NCBI GenBank assembly: GCA_963773685.1
Contig: CAVZBY010000011.1
Location: 620,001-684,000 of the forward strand
Source: JALHVH01 sp963773685
GTDB taxonomy: Bacteria > Acidobacteriota > Aminicenantia > Aminicenantales > Saccharicenantaceae
Reading direction: 5' to 3'
DNA length: 64,000 nt
Part shown: positions 35,344 through 46,256 of the stretch, piece by piece
Layout of the letters: each line of letters opens with the position of its first letter
How positions within the stretch are numbered: the stretch's first letter is position 1
Made by a program: the position numbers and the translations under genes
The notes under the pieces: generated by a model
Told to the model about the DNA's origin: nothing
The model's input: the letters and a program-made list of their open reading frames with translations, nothing else
Database searches by the model: none

Positions 35344-37029
35344 TTATTGGAGCGGCCGCCAGGCCAGACGGAGGGGGAGGACCGGGGCGCTGACCGCCCT
35401 GATGACGAGATCGTTCGCCCCTGTGGCGGCATCCACCTGTACCGAGGGACCGACGGGGCCGACCAAGCCCTCCCAGACCACCCGGCCGTTGAATTCCAGG
35501 CAGACGAGGGGCTCCGGCCCGTCCCCGGACGGCTCGAACGACACGTCCAGGGCGACCCGGCCGGCTTCGAGGATCAGGGGTACGGCCCGTCCCTTCCCTT
35601 TCGGCACGGGAACGCCTCCGAGCGGCAGGTCCCCGGGAGTGAGGAGCGCCCTGATGGCCTCGCCGGCCCTTTGCATGCCTGGATCATCGTTCAGGCGCTC
35701 ATAGCCCTTCCATATCTTGAGCTGGAGGCCGAGACTTCCCGGCCGGCCGTCCAAAGCCTTGTCGTAGAACCGTTCGGATTCATAGATGGAGTCGAACTTC
35801 TGGAAAGCGTCGCCGATGATCTCGTACGTTTCGAGAAGGTCGGCCTTCATGGCCTCGGGAACGAAGACGAGGCCCTGTTCGAGGGAAGCCCCGAACCGCG
35901 TGATGTCCCGATACCGGTTCTGCCGGAAGCTGAGTCGAAGCTGGAAGACGAGGGGCTTGAGGTCCTTGGCGTTCAGGGTCGGCTCCGCGGGGAGGACGGT
36001 CCGTTCCTTGAGGAACGTCTCGAGCTCACCGACGGCCGAGGTGCGGTCCTCAAGGGTCAGATAGGCCTCGAGGTCCGGTTCGGCCGCCTGAAGGCTCCGC
36101 GTTTCCTCGATCCGGCACTTGGCGAGGTTGAGGTATGTCGACCGGCGCAGGTCGGCGAATTCCTTCAGGTCGATCAGGGCCTCGCCCGTCAGGGCCTGAT
36201 AGAACTTGATCCCCCCGAGGGTCTTCAGGCAGGCCGAAAAGTGCGTGATGGCCTCGCCGATCTGAAACGAATCCATGGCCCTCTGGCCCGCCTCGGCCTC
36301 CGCGGTTGCCGCCGAAAACTCGAGGCGTTCGGCCCGGGACAGGGCCCCGTGCCTGGCCTCGAGGGAGAGGGCCTTTTCTCCGAGGAACCCGGCATAGAGG
36401 CGGAGGATCGCCGCGTCCTCCGGCAGGATGGCATCCATGAGAGCGTAATCCCGGGAGTTGATGTCCCAGACCTGGAGCACGTCCGCCAGCTTCTTCTTGT
36501 CCTTCTGGGCCAGCATCCTTTTCAGGATGTCCCTGGTGAACACCCGTTCGGCCGGGGACAGGGCCGCCCAGCGCGAGAGCAGGACCTTGCCGACCTCGAA
36601 GAAGATCTGACTGTTATGCCCGGTAAGGAGCGCGGCCTTCTTGAATTCATCGAAATAGGAGACTGGGGCGGGAAGGGAGAGATAGGTCATATAGAGGAGC
36701 GACTGGGCAAACTGGAAGTGCGTCTGCAGATCCCCGGGGTCGAGCCGGAGGGACCGTTCGAAGCTCGCAAAGCTCCTCTTGAGGTCGGCGTCCCGGCGGG
36801 CGACGTTCCCGATGTCCTCGACTCCCCGCTCGAAATAGGCCTTTCCCAGCTCGAAATGGACGAGATCGTTCCAGGGGAAAAACCTGTCGGCCTTTTCGAG
36901 AAGACGGATCCGCGCGCCGGGGTCGTCGGCCTTGGCCTTCGCCCGGTAATAGAGGTGGACGTTCCAGTATGAGCCGGTCGCCGCGAGCCCGAGGAGCCCG
37001 AGCGCGGCCAGGAGGAGGACTTTTTTCAT
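35344..37029 (-). CDS. TPR-rich membrane-anchored protein, last gene of the EPS operon
   Basis: An intact 561-residue protein with an N-terminal signal or anchor (MKKVLLLAALGLLGLAATGSYW). Helical repeats follow (RLLEKADRFFPWNDLVHFELGKAYFERG, SFASFERSLRLDPGDLQTHFQFAQS) that match tetratricopeptide repeats. The last ~90 residues form a small beta domain. TPR proteins commonly organise polysaccharide assembly or export complexes in the periplasm. It lies 10 bases downstream of a polymerase/ligase-family gene and is the last gene of the leftward exopolysaccharide operon. Confidence 0.75.
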   Translation of the reverse strand: MKKVLLLAALGLLGLAATGSYWNVHLYYRAKAKADDPGARIRLLEKADRFFPWNDLVHFELGKAYFERGVEDIGNVARRDADLKRSFASFERSLRLDPGDLQTHFQFAQSLLYMTYLSLPAPVSYFDEFKKAALLTGHNSQIFFEVGKVLLSRWAALSPAERVFTRDILKRMLAQKDKKKLADVLQVWDINSRDYALMDAILPEDAAILRLYAGFLGEKALSLEARHGALSRAERLEFSAATAEAEAGQRAMDSFQIGEAITHFSACLKTLGGIKFYQALTGEALIDLKEFADLRRSTYLNLAKCRIEETRSLQAAEPDLEAYLTLEDRTSAVGELETFLKERTVLPAEPTLNAKDLKPLVFQLRLSFRQNRYRDITRFGASLEQGLVFVPEAMKADLLETYEIIGDAFQKFDSIYESERFYDKALDGRPGSLGLQLKIWKGYERLNDDPGMQRAGEAIRALLTPGDLPLGGVPVPKGKGRAVPLILEAGRVALDVSFEPSGDGPEPLVCLEFNGRVVWEGLVGPVGPSVQVDAATGANDLVIRAVSAPVLPLRLAWRPLQ

Positions 37030-37039
37030 GGCAGGACCT

Positions 37040-38493
37040 CTAGGTTTTCCTGTAGAACGCCGTCACGAAGGTCAAGGCCAGGACGACGGCGAAGAGGAGC
37101 ATGTTCGCGGGGATGTGGAGGTTGAAATCCGTCAGGCTGTGGACGAGGATGACGGCGATCGAAATGATCCCTCCGAGGGCGATCCCCTTGACGTCCGGGT
37201 TCCTCCGCTCGCGCCAGGAGCGAAGGGAGGAAACGCCGATGAAGAGGACGGCCCCGACGAGAAGGGCGAACCCGATCACGCCGAGCTCCGCAAGGTATTC
37301 GAGATAGTCGTTGTGGGCGTGGACGAGGAGCAATTCCGGCCCGGCGATCTTTTCATAGGCGGGATAGACCGAGACGAACGTGCCCAGGCCTGAGCCGAGG
37401 ATCGGGAAGGCGGCGATGATGCGGCCCACGTTGCCCCAGAGGAGGGGCCGGTTCTCCCGGAGGAGGTCGTCGACGGCGAACCGTTGGATGGTGGACCCGA
37501 TGCCGATATACAGGGCGGACACCGTGACCAGGATGACGGTGATCCAGACGAAGTTCCTGAGCCATTGCCGCTGACGGCCGAAGCGGCTGAAATGCAGGAC
37601 GATGAATTCGAAGAACAGGAGGAACGTGAGGACGAGGATGAAGATCCCCGCCCGGGACTGGGAGAAGACGATGCCGAGGGACATGAGAACGACGGCGCCG
37701 AGCAGGAGAAGATTGGCCGGGAGACCTTTGCTTGTCATATGGATGAGCCGGTCCTTGAGCCCCTCCCCTCCCAGCGAGAAGAAATCGAGGCGGGCGATGA
37801 GGAGCCCGAGGGCAAGGGGGATGATCATCTCCAGGTAGCCCGCGAGGTGGCTTCGGTTGACGAAGGTCCCCGTCACGGAATTCGGGCTGTAGATCTTCTT
37901 GTAGAAGAGAATGCGCGGGTTCTTGGCGGTCAGCTCGAAAAGCCCGTAGAACGCCTCGAAGGCGCCCACGGCGACGAGACAGGCGATGATCCTGCGGATC
38001 TCCCGCCCGCGGGTGACCGTCCGGATGACGAGGAACCCCGCGAGAACGTAGGCCGCGAGCTCGAGGCCTTCGCGAAACGTCTGGGCCGGGACGACCGACA
38101 GGCTCAGGAACTTCGAGCCCGCGAAGCCGGGGAGAAGGCTTTGTGGAAGGCGTAGGTCCCCGGCGAGAGGATGCGGACAAGGAACACCGGAAGCGGCAGG
38201 GCCTGGAGGACGATGAAGCCGAACAGAGCCGCAAAAGCGTACCGGGGCCATTTCAGCCGCTCTTCGAGATGGGGATTGATCGCGGGCCTTTGGCTCGCGA
38301 GGAGATAGGCCCCGACCATCGCGAACACGGCGAGCTCGATGATGAGGATCGACCATTCGTTGACCGAAGCCGCCGGCAGGGGGCTGAGGACGAGCAGGGC
38401 CAGGAGGCCGTACTGGATGAGCCTCGCCGTCACCGCCCCGGAGGCGGGCGGCCGGGGGGAAACCGTCCTGCGTCGTACGATCTTGAGCTTCAT
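37040..38493 (-). CDS. O-antigen ligase/polymerase family membrane protein (one frameshift)
   Basis: About 484 residues with roughly twelve membrane segments. The Wzy_C signature is GIVFSQSRAGIFILVLTFLLF. The large periplasmic loop and the downstream VHAHNDYLEYLAELGVIGF motif are typical of O-antigen ligase and polymerase proteins. The frame changes near 38140, after a normal N-terminus (ILIIELAVFAMVGAYLLA). It probably polymerises or ligates the repeat unit outside the inner membrane. A second protein of the same family is encoded at 47480-48731, so polymerase and ligase roles may be split between them. Confidence 0.85.
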
Positions 38494-38515
38494 GGTCCTC
38501 GGGGCTCCGGAACGT

Positions 38516-39323
38516 TCATTTGCCCGGCCTCAGGAAGCCGGGGATCCTCAACTTGAGTTTTCTGTCCTTCCCCGCCGGGTCGACGGGCTCGGGACGAAAG
38601 GGAATCTCTTTGTCTTCCATGACGGCACGCGGATTGTCCGAGACAAGCGCCTCGGCGCCGGCCTCTCCGATGACGGCGGCGGCGGCCTCCGCGGCGGCCG
38701 CGAGCCGGGGAGCCTTGGCGTGCGTGTTGTGGCCGTCGCTCGCGATGAAATGGACGAGGCCCAGCTCGAGGAACTTCCGGGCCGCCTCCCCCGCTTCGAG
38801 GTCCGGGCTGTCCGTCAGGCTCCCGGCATTGGCCTGGGCCAAGGCGCCCAGGGCGACGAGCTCGAAGAGGAGCTTGGGAAACCGCGACGAACATCGTGTT
38901 CCTTTCGGGATGGGCGATGATGGGAACGAAGCCCTCGCTCATGAGCTCGAAGAACAGGTCCTTCGCCCCTGAAAAGACGTGATCATCGGGAAACTCCACG
39001 ATGAGGTACGCGCTCCCCGCGAGGGTCAGTCTCTTGCCCCGGGCCCGGACCTCGCCGAGGAGGCCGTGGCTGATATGGACCTCGGCTCCGGGCAGGATCG
39101 CCACGTCGATATGCTCTTCACGGAGCGCGCCGGCGAGCCTTGCCCGGGCCTCGTCGAACACGCCGAGATCGGGGAAATCGAAGCTCCCCTTGTACAGATG
39201 CGGCGTCCCGGCGATATGGGTGATACCGTCGTCGCGGGCGATCCGGGCCATCGCGACGGCATGGGCCAGGTCTCTGGCCCCGTCGTCCAGGCCCGGCAGG
39301 ATATGGCAGTGGAGGTCGATCAT
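38516..39323 (-). CDS. CpsB-type PHP tyrosine-protein phosphatase (one frameshift)
   Basis: About 269 residues. The metal-dependent PHP fold shows MIDLHCHILPGLDDGA, GTPHLYKG, PGAEVHIS, IIAHPERN and FIASDGHN, matching CpsB/YwqE phosphatases that remove phosphate from the tyrosine kinase controlling capsule synthesis. The frame changes near 38885, just after IIAHPERNTMFVAVSQ. It starts inside the stop of the Wzc gene (ATGA). The kinase-phosphatase pair is expected to control the chain length and export of the polysaccharide. Confidence 0.85.
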
Positions 39324-41667
39324 CCTTGGGCGCGCGCGTCCTTCCCGGCCTTGCCGCCGGCCGCTGTGTCCTTCCCCTCCGGCGATCTCCTGCGATCGTC
39401 GGGACTCGTGGAATACTCGTATTGGTAATAGTGGTAATACGGCACCGCGGCCCCCTGTCGGCCGAGCCGGACCTCGTTGAAGATGACGCCGATGACGTCG
39501 GCCTTGGACTTTCGGATCTCCTCGACCGCCCGGACGAGCGGCTTTCGCGTCGTCTTGCCGGCCCGGATGACGAGGATGGTGCAGTCGGTGAGCGAGCTGA
39601 TGATGACCGGGTCGATGACGGCCAGGACCGGCGGCGTGTCGAGGAGGACGAAATCGAACCGGTCCCGGACCAGGGCGAGGAGATCCTTCATCCGCCGGGA
39701 GTTGAGGAGCTCGGCCGGGTTCGGGGGATGCGGGCCGCTGGGGAGGATCCAAATGTTCTCGATGGCGGTCTTCTGGACGGCGTCGTCGAACGTCACCTTG
39801 CCCGTCAGACAGCCGCTCAGGCCGACGAGGTTCCGCACCTTGAAGACCTTGTGAAGCCGCGGCTTGCGCAGGTCCCCGTCGATGAGCAGGATCCGGCCTT
39901 CGAGCTGGGCGAACGAGACGGCCATGTTGGCGACCGTGGCCGTCTTCCCTTCCTGCGGCTGGGTGCTCGTGAAACAGATCGTCTTGGGCTGACGGTCGGC
40001 GTTGGAGAACAGGATGGACGTCCGGACCGTCCGGTAGTCCTCGGAGATGGAGAATTTCGGGTACAGGTGGTTGATGAGCTCGATGTCGCTGACCTCCGGC
40101 ATGACCTCGCTCCGGGGCGCGTTCTCCGCCCCGTAGGAGTAGGTCCCGTAGGTGTCGCCTCTCTTCTTCAAGCCGTTGGGTTCGAGGAACGGAATGATCC
40201 CCAGGGACGGGAGGCCGGTGAGCTTTTCGGCGTCCTCGGGCCCCTTGACGGTGTTGTCCAGGTATTCGGCGAGGAAGACGAGGCCCAGGCCGCCGATGAG
40301 GCCGACGAGGAGGGCCATCAGGAGATTGTTTCGGGTATTGGGCGTGAACGGCCCGCCCGGCACGAGCGCCCGGTCGATGATCTTGATATTGCTCGTCCGG
40401 AGGCCGCCGAGCCTGGCCGAGACGAGGGTCTCGTTCTGCTTGGCGGTCAGCGAGTTCAAGAGGTTCCGCATGTTCTCGACCTCGATCCGGAGGCTGTTGT
40501 ACAGGATGGCGTTGCTGTCGGTCCGGGACACTTCGGTCCTCTGCGTCTCCAGCATGTTCTGGAGAGAGGCCTCCTTCTTCTGGGCGGCCCGGAAATCGGC
40601 CTCGGAGGCGTCCACGGCCTTGCGGATCTCGCTCTCGAGCTCGGACTTCATGCTGTCCAGCCGGGCCTTGAGCTTGACCATCTCGGGGTAATCGGGCTTG
40701 AAGACCTTGATCCTCTCGTCATATGCGTTCTTGGTCTGGGTGTAGGAGGTTTTCAGGCTCTGGATGAGAGGGTTATCGATGTACTGGGGCAGGGTATCCA
40801 GGCTCAGGCCCTTCAGCTCCCGGAACGTGGATTCCTTCTTGATGCGGTCGACCTGGGCCTCGGTCAGGGCCGAGCTCACGTCGGCGAACTTGGTGACGAC
40901 CGAGCTCTCGTCCTTGTTGAGGAAGAGGAGCTTCTTCTCCTCGCCGTACCTCTGAAGGTCCCTCTCCTTCGCGCCGAGGTCGTCGCGGAGCTTGGCGATC
41001 TGCTCGCTCAGGAACTCCGACGTCTGCTGAGTGGCCTCGTACCGCGTCTCGATGGAGTAGCTGATGAACTCCTCGACGAGGGCGTTGACGACGTCCGCGG
41101 CCAGGACCGGATGCCGGGATGTGTAGCTGACATCGACGAGCCGGGTCTCCTCGACGGGGGCGATGCTCAGGCCGCCGAGGACCGTGAACGCGTAGGCCGA
41201 ATAAGGGCTCGGCTTGTATTGGGGCTGGTCGCCGGGGAGGCCGCCTTCTTCGAGCCGAAGAGCCAGCGCAGGGTGACGAGGTCCTTGATCCCCGCGATCG
41301 GGTTCGGCCGGGGCCGCGCCGCCGCCTGGAATTCGGGCCGGGCCGGGAAGTTCATCTTCTTGGCCACCCGCTCGGCCAGGGACCGGCTCGTGAGGAGCTT
41401 GAGCTGGGTGTTGAAGTAGGTCCCCAGGAAATCGGCCCGGTAATAGCCCCCGGAGCTCATGATGTCCTGGATATTGAGCATGCTCGAGCTGGGCTCGTCG
41501 ATCATGATGGTCGCCGTGGCCCGGTAGAGGCGGGTCGCGGTGAACGAGAAGATCGCGACGAAGACCAGCAGGACCGCGGTGAACGCGATGAGGATGTTCT
41601 TCCTCTTCAGGACGATACGGACGTATTCCTGGAGGTCGATCTCTTTTCTTTCGAGGGACGTGTTCAT
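39320..41667 (-). CDS. wzc: Polysaccharide co-polymerase and tyrosine kinase, Wzc type (one frameshift)
   Basis: About 782 residues. The N-terminal Wzz domain has a membrane helix (ILIAFTAVLLVFVAIF) and a long periplasmic coiled region. A second helix is LLMALLVGLIGGLGLVFL. The BY-kinase domain carries Walker A QPQEGKTA, Walker A' LLIDGDLRKP and Walker B FVLLDTPPV. The C-terminal tail has the tyrosine cluster YYHYYQYEY that is autophosphorylated in this family. The frame changes near 41237 in the Wzz part. The gene lies 11 bases after wza and overlaps the phosphatase gene. Confidence 0.9.
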
Positions 41668-41678
41668 GGCCGTATTCC

Positions 41679-42525
41679 TTAGAAGATGGATTCGGGGACG
41701 TAGACCGTGTCGTTCTCGAGGAGCGGGACGTCCTTCTGTCTTGTTGTTGAGGATGCTCCTCGCGTTGACCTTGATCTCTTTTTCCTTGCCGGTCTCGTCC
41801 TTCCGCTTGATGACGACGCCGCCCCGGGCCGCCCGGTCCGTGAAGCCTCCGGCCTGGGCGATGGCCTGGAGGAGCGTCGGCATGGCGGACTTCTTGACCT
41901 GGAGGGCGCCCGGATTCTTGACCTGGCCGAAGACATAGACGGCCACGAGCTTGTCCACCGGGATATTGACGATGTCGCCCGCTTCCAGGGGGACGTTGAG
42001 CTTGGCGTCGCCCTTGAGGAAGAGGTCGTCGATGGAGATGCGGAGCGACGTGCTCGTCCCGTCGGGGAGCTGGCGGATGATGATGATGTCGCTCCCCGCG
42101 TCCCGGGTCAGGCCGCCGGCCTCGGAGACGATCTGCATGAGCGTCTGGCGGCCAAGGAGCTGGTAGGGCCCGGGCTTCTCGACCGCGCCGAGCACGGAGA
42201 CCCGCTTGCTCTGGTACTCGCGGATGAAGACGGTCACCTGGGGGTTCTGGACGTACTTCTCTCCCAGGAGATCGGCCAGCTTCTTTTCGAGCTCGGACTT
42301 CGTCAGTCCGTCGACGAGAACCTCGCCGAGGAGCGGAAGGCTGACCTTCCCGTCCTCGGACACCCGGACCGTCCGGCTCAGCTCGTCCGCCCCGAAGACG
42401 CTGATCTCGAGGAGGTCCTTGGGACCGACGCGGTATTCCTGGGTGAACTTCTCCTGGGCCGTCAGGAGGACGGAACCCATGGCCAGCAGGACCATCATGA
42501 TGATCTTGGTCGATTTGGCGCCCAT
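41679..42525 (-). CDS. wza: Polysaccharide export protein, Wza type (one frameshift)
   Basis: About 281 residues: a signal segment (IIMMVLLAMGSVLLTAQ), then the Poly_export domain (YRVGPKDLLEISVFGADELSRTVRVSEDGKVSLPLLGEV in the family sense) and two SLBB domains (VLGAVEKPGPYQL, VFGQVKNPGALQV). It ends ENDTVYVPESIF. No lipobox is evident. It should form the periplasmic and outer-membrane channel of the exporter. The frame changes near 41745. I chose the ATG at 42525 because AAGGAG lies correctly upstream; an upstream TTG is possible. Confidence 0.88.
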
Positions 42526-42547
42526 GTCCAACTCCTTGATGAGGCGG

Positions 42548-43813
42548 TTAGAAATCCCGGATCAGGCTGAGCCCGATGAAATTCTTCTTCCGGTCGAAGC
42601 CCGGAGCGTTCGAATCCCTCGCATAGATATTGTAGCTCAACTGGATGCCTGTCTTCCGGAAGACAAAGACCGAGAATCCGATCGAATGGGTCCGATGGCT
42701 GTCCCGCCTGGCGATCTCCAGGGGGGCACCGCCGGGCCCCGGGATCTGGAACGGCTCCGGATAGCGGAGCCAGCCGTGCCTGAAGTCATAATCGAGTCGG
42801 AAGCGCCGGGTCAGACGAAAGGAGATCCCGGGGCTCACGCGGTTCTCGACGTAGAAATAAGGCGTCCGCGAGATAGGAAAAATAGATGTCGCGTCCGAGC
42901 CGGAAGCGGAGGTCGAAGCGCCCGAGCCGGAAATCGAGGTTCGTGTCGGCGATCAGTCCGGAAAAGGTCTTCCGGTCCTTCGAGTCCGGGGTGAACTTCT
43001 TATAGCCCAAGGACAGAGTCCCCCGGGCCCTTCCCACGAGAGGGAACCGGATCCCGCTCGAGACCTGGTAAGAGCGGGAATTCCGCCACTGGTAGGAAGG
43101 ATCGTCGAATTCATAGGTGGTGGCGCCGGTCGTCACGAAGAAGAAGCTCTCGGCGAAGACCGGATAATAGAGCTCGGCGCTCCCGGTCGTCTCCTTGCGG
43201 TTCAGGCTCCTCGACAACAACGTCTCGCTGTCGGGAAGGACGATATCCTCGTACTGGAATCTCGTCGACCGTCCCGGCGACGCCGATGGCGGAACCGCGC
43301 GGCGTCTCATAGAACGCGGCCAGCTTCACGCCCTTGTCGGTGTCGGTCACGAGACTCGACGAATTCGCTCAAGGCCCTTCGCTGGTGTTTCTCGAAATGG
43401 TAGATGCCGGAGAAGGCCAGCCGATTGAAAAGCCGCAGGCGGACGCCGGGACTGAAGCTGTTGGTGAACCTCCGAAGCCGAGTTTCCCTGGCGAAATACA
43501 GGTATTCGGGATTATCCGTCAACGACAGGATCAGCGAGCGGCCCAGCAGGAGATAGGCCCTGACCTCGGGGGATATCGTGCCGGTATAATCCCCTACGGC
43601 CTTCTCTTCCGTGCTCCGGAAATAGACGTTGTCATCGTACCCGACGTTCGTCAGCCGGAACTCCGGCAGGAACCGGAACGGACCGATCCGCAGCTTCGCC
43701 CCAGACCGGATCTCGTTCAGCTCGACATCGAAGTTCTTGTAGTTCTGCCCAAATGCGGATACGCAGGCAAAGCAGACCAGTCCCGCGGCAATGATCCCGT
43801 GGAGCTTTCTCAT
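42548..43813 (-). CDS. Outer-membrane beta-barrel protein of the EPS locus (three frameshifts)
   Basis: About 421 residues in four frames joined near 43345, 43262 and 42868. The signal peptide is MRKLHGIIAAGLVCFACVSA. The mature part consists of alternating amphipathic beta strands, such as FRFLPEFRLTNVGYDDNVYF, GYKKFTPDSKDRKTFSGLIA and TGIQLSYNIYARDSN. It ends in the aromatic residue F (SLIRDF), as in BAM-inserted barrels. Its place beside wza suggests a role in getting the polysaccharide through the outer membrane. No closer family was recognised. Confidence 0.7.
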
Positions 43814-43906
43814 CGGACGATCTGTTTGGCCAGGAAATACGCCGCGGCGGCAATGAGCAAGCCACGGCCAGACGCTCTTCCAATTCAGGGATGCGAATCT
43901 TTTCAT
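43810..43906 (-). CDS. Tiny single-span membrane protein (one frameshift)
   Basis: About 32 residues. The ATG at 43906 overlaps the stop of the upstream oxidoreductase as ATGA and opens MKRFASLNWKSVWPWL. After a one-base frame change, LIAAAAYFLAKQIVR follows, and its TGA at 43810-43812 overlaps the next ATG as ATGA. The two ATGA junctions, used throughout this operon, are the main argument that it is real. It is too short for automatic gene calling. The function is unknown; it could be a small assembly factor for the export complex. Confidence 0.5.
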
Positions 43907-45119
43907 CGAACGGCCTCGAAGATCCTGACGGTCAGGAAAGGTTCTTCGGCCAGGGGCCATGGGACACCCCCCGGAAGACCTTCATGAAGGACAGCCTCTT
44001 GACCAGGGCCAGGATCAGGTCGCCGTGCCAGTCGAAATCGCCCTTCTCGCGGATGATGGGGATGATCCCGTCGGTCTGGGCCAGATAGAAGATCCGTTCC
44101 ATCTGGGCGTCCGTCAGCCGGGCGCAGACCCTGCGGGCCATGCGTCCCAGGACGATCTCCCTCTGCATGGCGGTCTTCCAGGCCTTCTCGTAGGGGGCCA
44201 GGTCTTTGGCCCCGAAGGCGCTCCTGGCGAAGCACCCGCCGATGACATCCGAGGCGATATCGGCGCCCATCAGCCCGAAGGCGACCCCGCCGCCGGTCGT
44301 CGTCTTGACGTGCCCCGCGGCCTCGCCGACGGCAATGACGCGTTCCGCGTAGGTCCTCGAAAGCAGGCCCTGGGCGATCGCCTTGATCCTGATCCCGTCG
44401 GAGCCGCGTCCGCATAGCGGTCCGGGAACATCGTCCCGGCGAGTCTCGCGAGATAGGTCCGCGGCTCGCGCTTGGTCAGGACGCCCGACCCTGAGGCGCG
44501 AGGGCCCGGACGGGACCGTCCAGGCGAATGCCCCGGGCGCGACGTCGCGGCCGACGAAGATGGCGGCGGCGGCTTCCGTCCGTCTCGATCTCCACCTGGG
44601 CTCCGTTCAGGTATTCCTTCGGGCCGCCCCAGGCCGAGCTTCGCGTGAAGCCCGAAATCGATGCCCGAGGCCAGGACGGCCATCCTGGCCGAATAGAGGC
44701 TCCGGCTTCCGCCCGCTTCCCTGGCGCGGACCCGGACGCCCTCTTCGGAGACGAGGACATCCTCGGCTTTCGTCGACAGCACGATCTCGGCGCCCCGGGC
44801 CCGCGCCTCGGAAGCCAGGTTGCGGTCGAACCGCTCCCTGTCCACGACGTAGGCGAAGGGCTGGGGATGACGATAGACGACGGACGTGCCGAAGGGCGAA
44901 ACGAGCCTGACGGTCTGCAGTTCGCACAGGGCGGAGTCCCGGTTCATCCCGAAGGAATCGAAGACCTCCTTCCCGATGATCCCGGTGCAGACGACCCTGG
45001 ATCCGATGCCGTCCTTCCTCTCGAGAACACGGACGTGCGAGCCCGGCTCCGGCCAGGCGGGCGGCCAGGCGAAGACCGCTGGGTCCTCCGCCGACGATGA
45101 GAACGTCCGAGCTCTTCAT
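43903..45119 (-). CDS. FAD-dependent oxidoreductase, geranylgeranyl reductase family (several frameshifts)
   Basis: About 405 residues across at least five frame changes (near 45045, 44625, 44575, 44405 and 43970). The N-terminal Rossmann motif is VLIVGGGPSGLRLAARLA. It is followed by VVDRERFDRNLASEA and GVRVRAREAGG, the central RIKAIAQG and the second FAD motif VIAVGEAAGHVKTTTGGGVAFGL. This matches the geranylgeranyl reductase family, which saturates double bonds of polyprenyl chains. In an exopolysaccharide operon it may act on the lipid carrier, which is an inference. It has its own putative promoter at 45130-45158. The high density of breaks makes the exact sequence unreliable. Confidence 0.75.
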
Positions 45120-45129
45120 TTGCGTCTCT

Positions 45130-45158
45130 ATTTAAGTGATATGGCCGGGAAATGTCAA
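45130..45158 (-). promoter_or_regulatory. Internal promoter of the EPS operon
   Basis: TTGACA and TTAAAT are separated by 17 bases in a 60-base gap, one of the few gaps in the operon. It would drive the oxidoreductase, barrel, wza-wzc and downstream genes apart from the glycosyltransferases. Confidence 0.5.
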
Positions 45159-45178
45159 TCGGTCCGGCCTTTCCCGGG

Positions 45179-45800
45179 CTAGACCTTCTGCGTCCTTGAC
45201 TCCCATTTTCCCCTGAACGTGATCCAGAACGAGAGGAAGACGAGCTTGAGGTCCAGCCAGAAGGTCCGCTTCCGGATATAGAGAAGGTCGTAGCGGAACT
45301 TCTTCCGTCGCGGGGTCTCCCCGGGCAGATAGACCTGGGTCAGGCCCGTCAGCCCGGGCCTGACAGCATGCCGTTCGCCGATATCCCGGGATATCCTCGA
45401 TGGCCCGGGTGTCCGGGTCGCCCTGGACCTCTTTTTCGTGGGGCCTCAGGGCCCGAGGGCCGACGAAGCTCATGTCGCCCTTGAAGATGTTCCAGAGCTG
45501 GGGAAGCTCGTCCATGGCCGTGGCCCTCAGGATGCGGCCGATCTTCGTCACCCGGGGATCGTTCGCGACGGCCTGGACGGCTCCCCTGCCCTTTTCCGCA
45601 TCGACGATCATCGAACGGAACTTCATGGCCTTGAAGACCCGGCCGTTCTTCCCGACCCGTTCCTGACCATAGAAGACGGGCCCCCTGTCCTGGAGCCATA
45701 TCAGGAGCCCGAAAAGGAGCCACAGCGGGGACGAGAGGACGAGGCCGACGAACGACAGCGCGATATCGAACGGGCCGCTTGAGGAACAAGGCTCCGGTCG
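45179..45800 (-). CDS. Priming sugar transferase, WcaJ/undecaprenyl-phosphate glycosyl-1-phosphate type (frameshifted)
   Basis: About 205 residues with frame changes near 45785 and 45378. The membrane-associated entry LKRPFDIALSFVGLVLSSPLWLLFGLLIW is the family hallmark (quoted only in part). It is followed by GPVFYGQERVG, AMKFRSMIVDAE, RVTKIGRILRATAMDELPQ and DMSFVGPRALRP. After the second break come PGLTGLTQV and a C-terminal YIRKRTFWLDLKLVF. It transfers a sugar-1-phosphate from its nucleotide to undecaprenyl phosphate and so starts each repeat unit. The start codon is unclear because of the breaks. Confidence 0.85.
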
Positions 45801-45829
45801 AGCGGCCCCGGCCCGCGAGGCGTTCCGCC

Positions 45830-46256
45830 GCAGGAATTTCGTTCCCAGCACGGCCAGCGATGCCGGCGATGTCGACGCCCCAATCGACGGGGCTCCCGTT
45901 CCTGTTCGGGACGAAGCTCTGGAGGTATTCGTCCAGGAATCCGTAAGCGACGGCGACGAGCCCGGCCTTGAGAGCCCATCCCGGAGTCCATCTCCGTGCG
46001 ATCGGTCCCCCGGAAGGCCCGGAAGAGCAGATAGGCGAGGACGCCGTACTCGAGGAAATGCAGGGACTTGCGGAAGACGACATAGAACACGTCCACGGCC
46101 TCCGCGGAAGCATGCGGGAACAGCCATCGGAACACGGCCGTCGAGATCTCGTAGGTGAGGCTGCTGGCCAAGGCCTTGTTCCCGACGGGAAAGAAGATCG
46201 CCATCCAGAGCGACCGGCGGAAGCCAATACTTGAAGAACCGTCTCGCCCGGCTCAT
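45830..46256 (-). CDS. VanZ family membrane protein (frameshifted)
   Basis: About 140 residues assembled from three frames (breaks near 46212, 45990 and 45865). The ATG at 46256 opens MSRARRFFKYWLPPV. It is followed by FRWLFPHASAEAVDVFYVVFRKSLHFLEYGVLAYLLF and GFLDEYLQSFVPNRNGSPVDWGVDIAG (parts only), the conserved VanZ pattern with HFxEY and DExxQ...R.G...D. VanZ proteins are frequent in exopolysaccharide loci; their biochemical role is not settled. An open frame runs on into the sugar transferase, but that reads through a break and is not taken as a fusion. Confidence 0.72.

Noticed and set aside
39326..41419. 697-codon plus-strand frame
   Set aside because: Antisense to wzc; composition of Gly/Leu/Asp/Val runs typical of GC-rich shadow frames.
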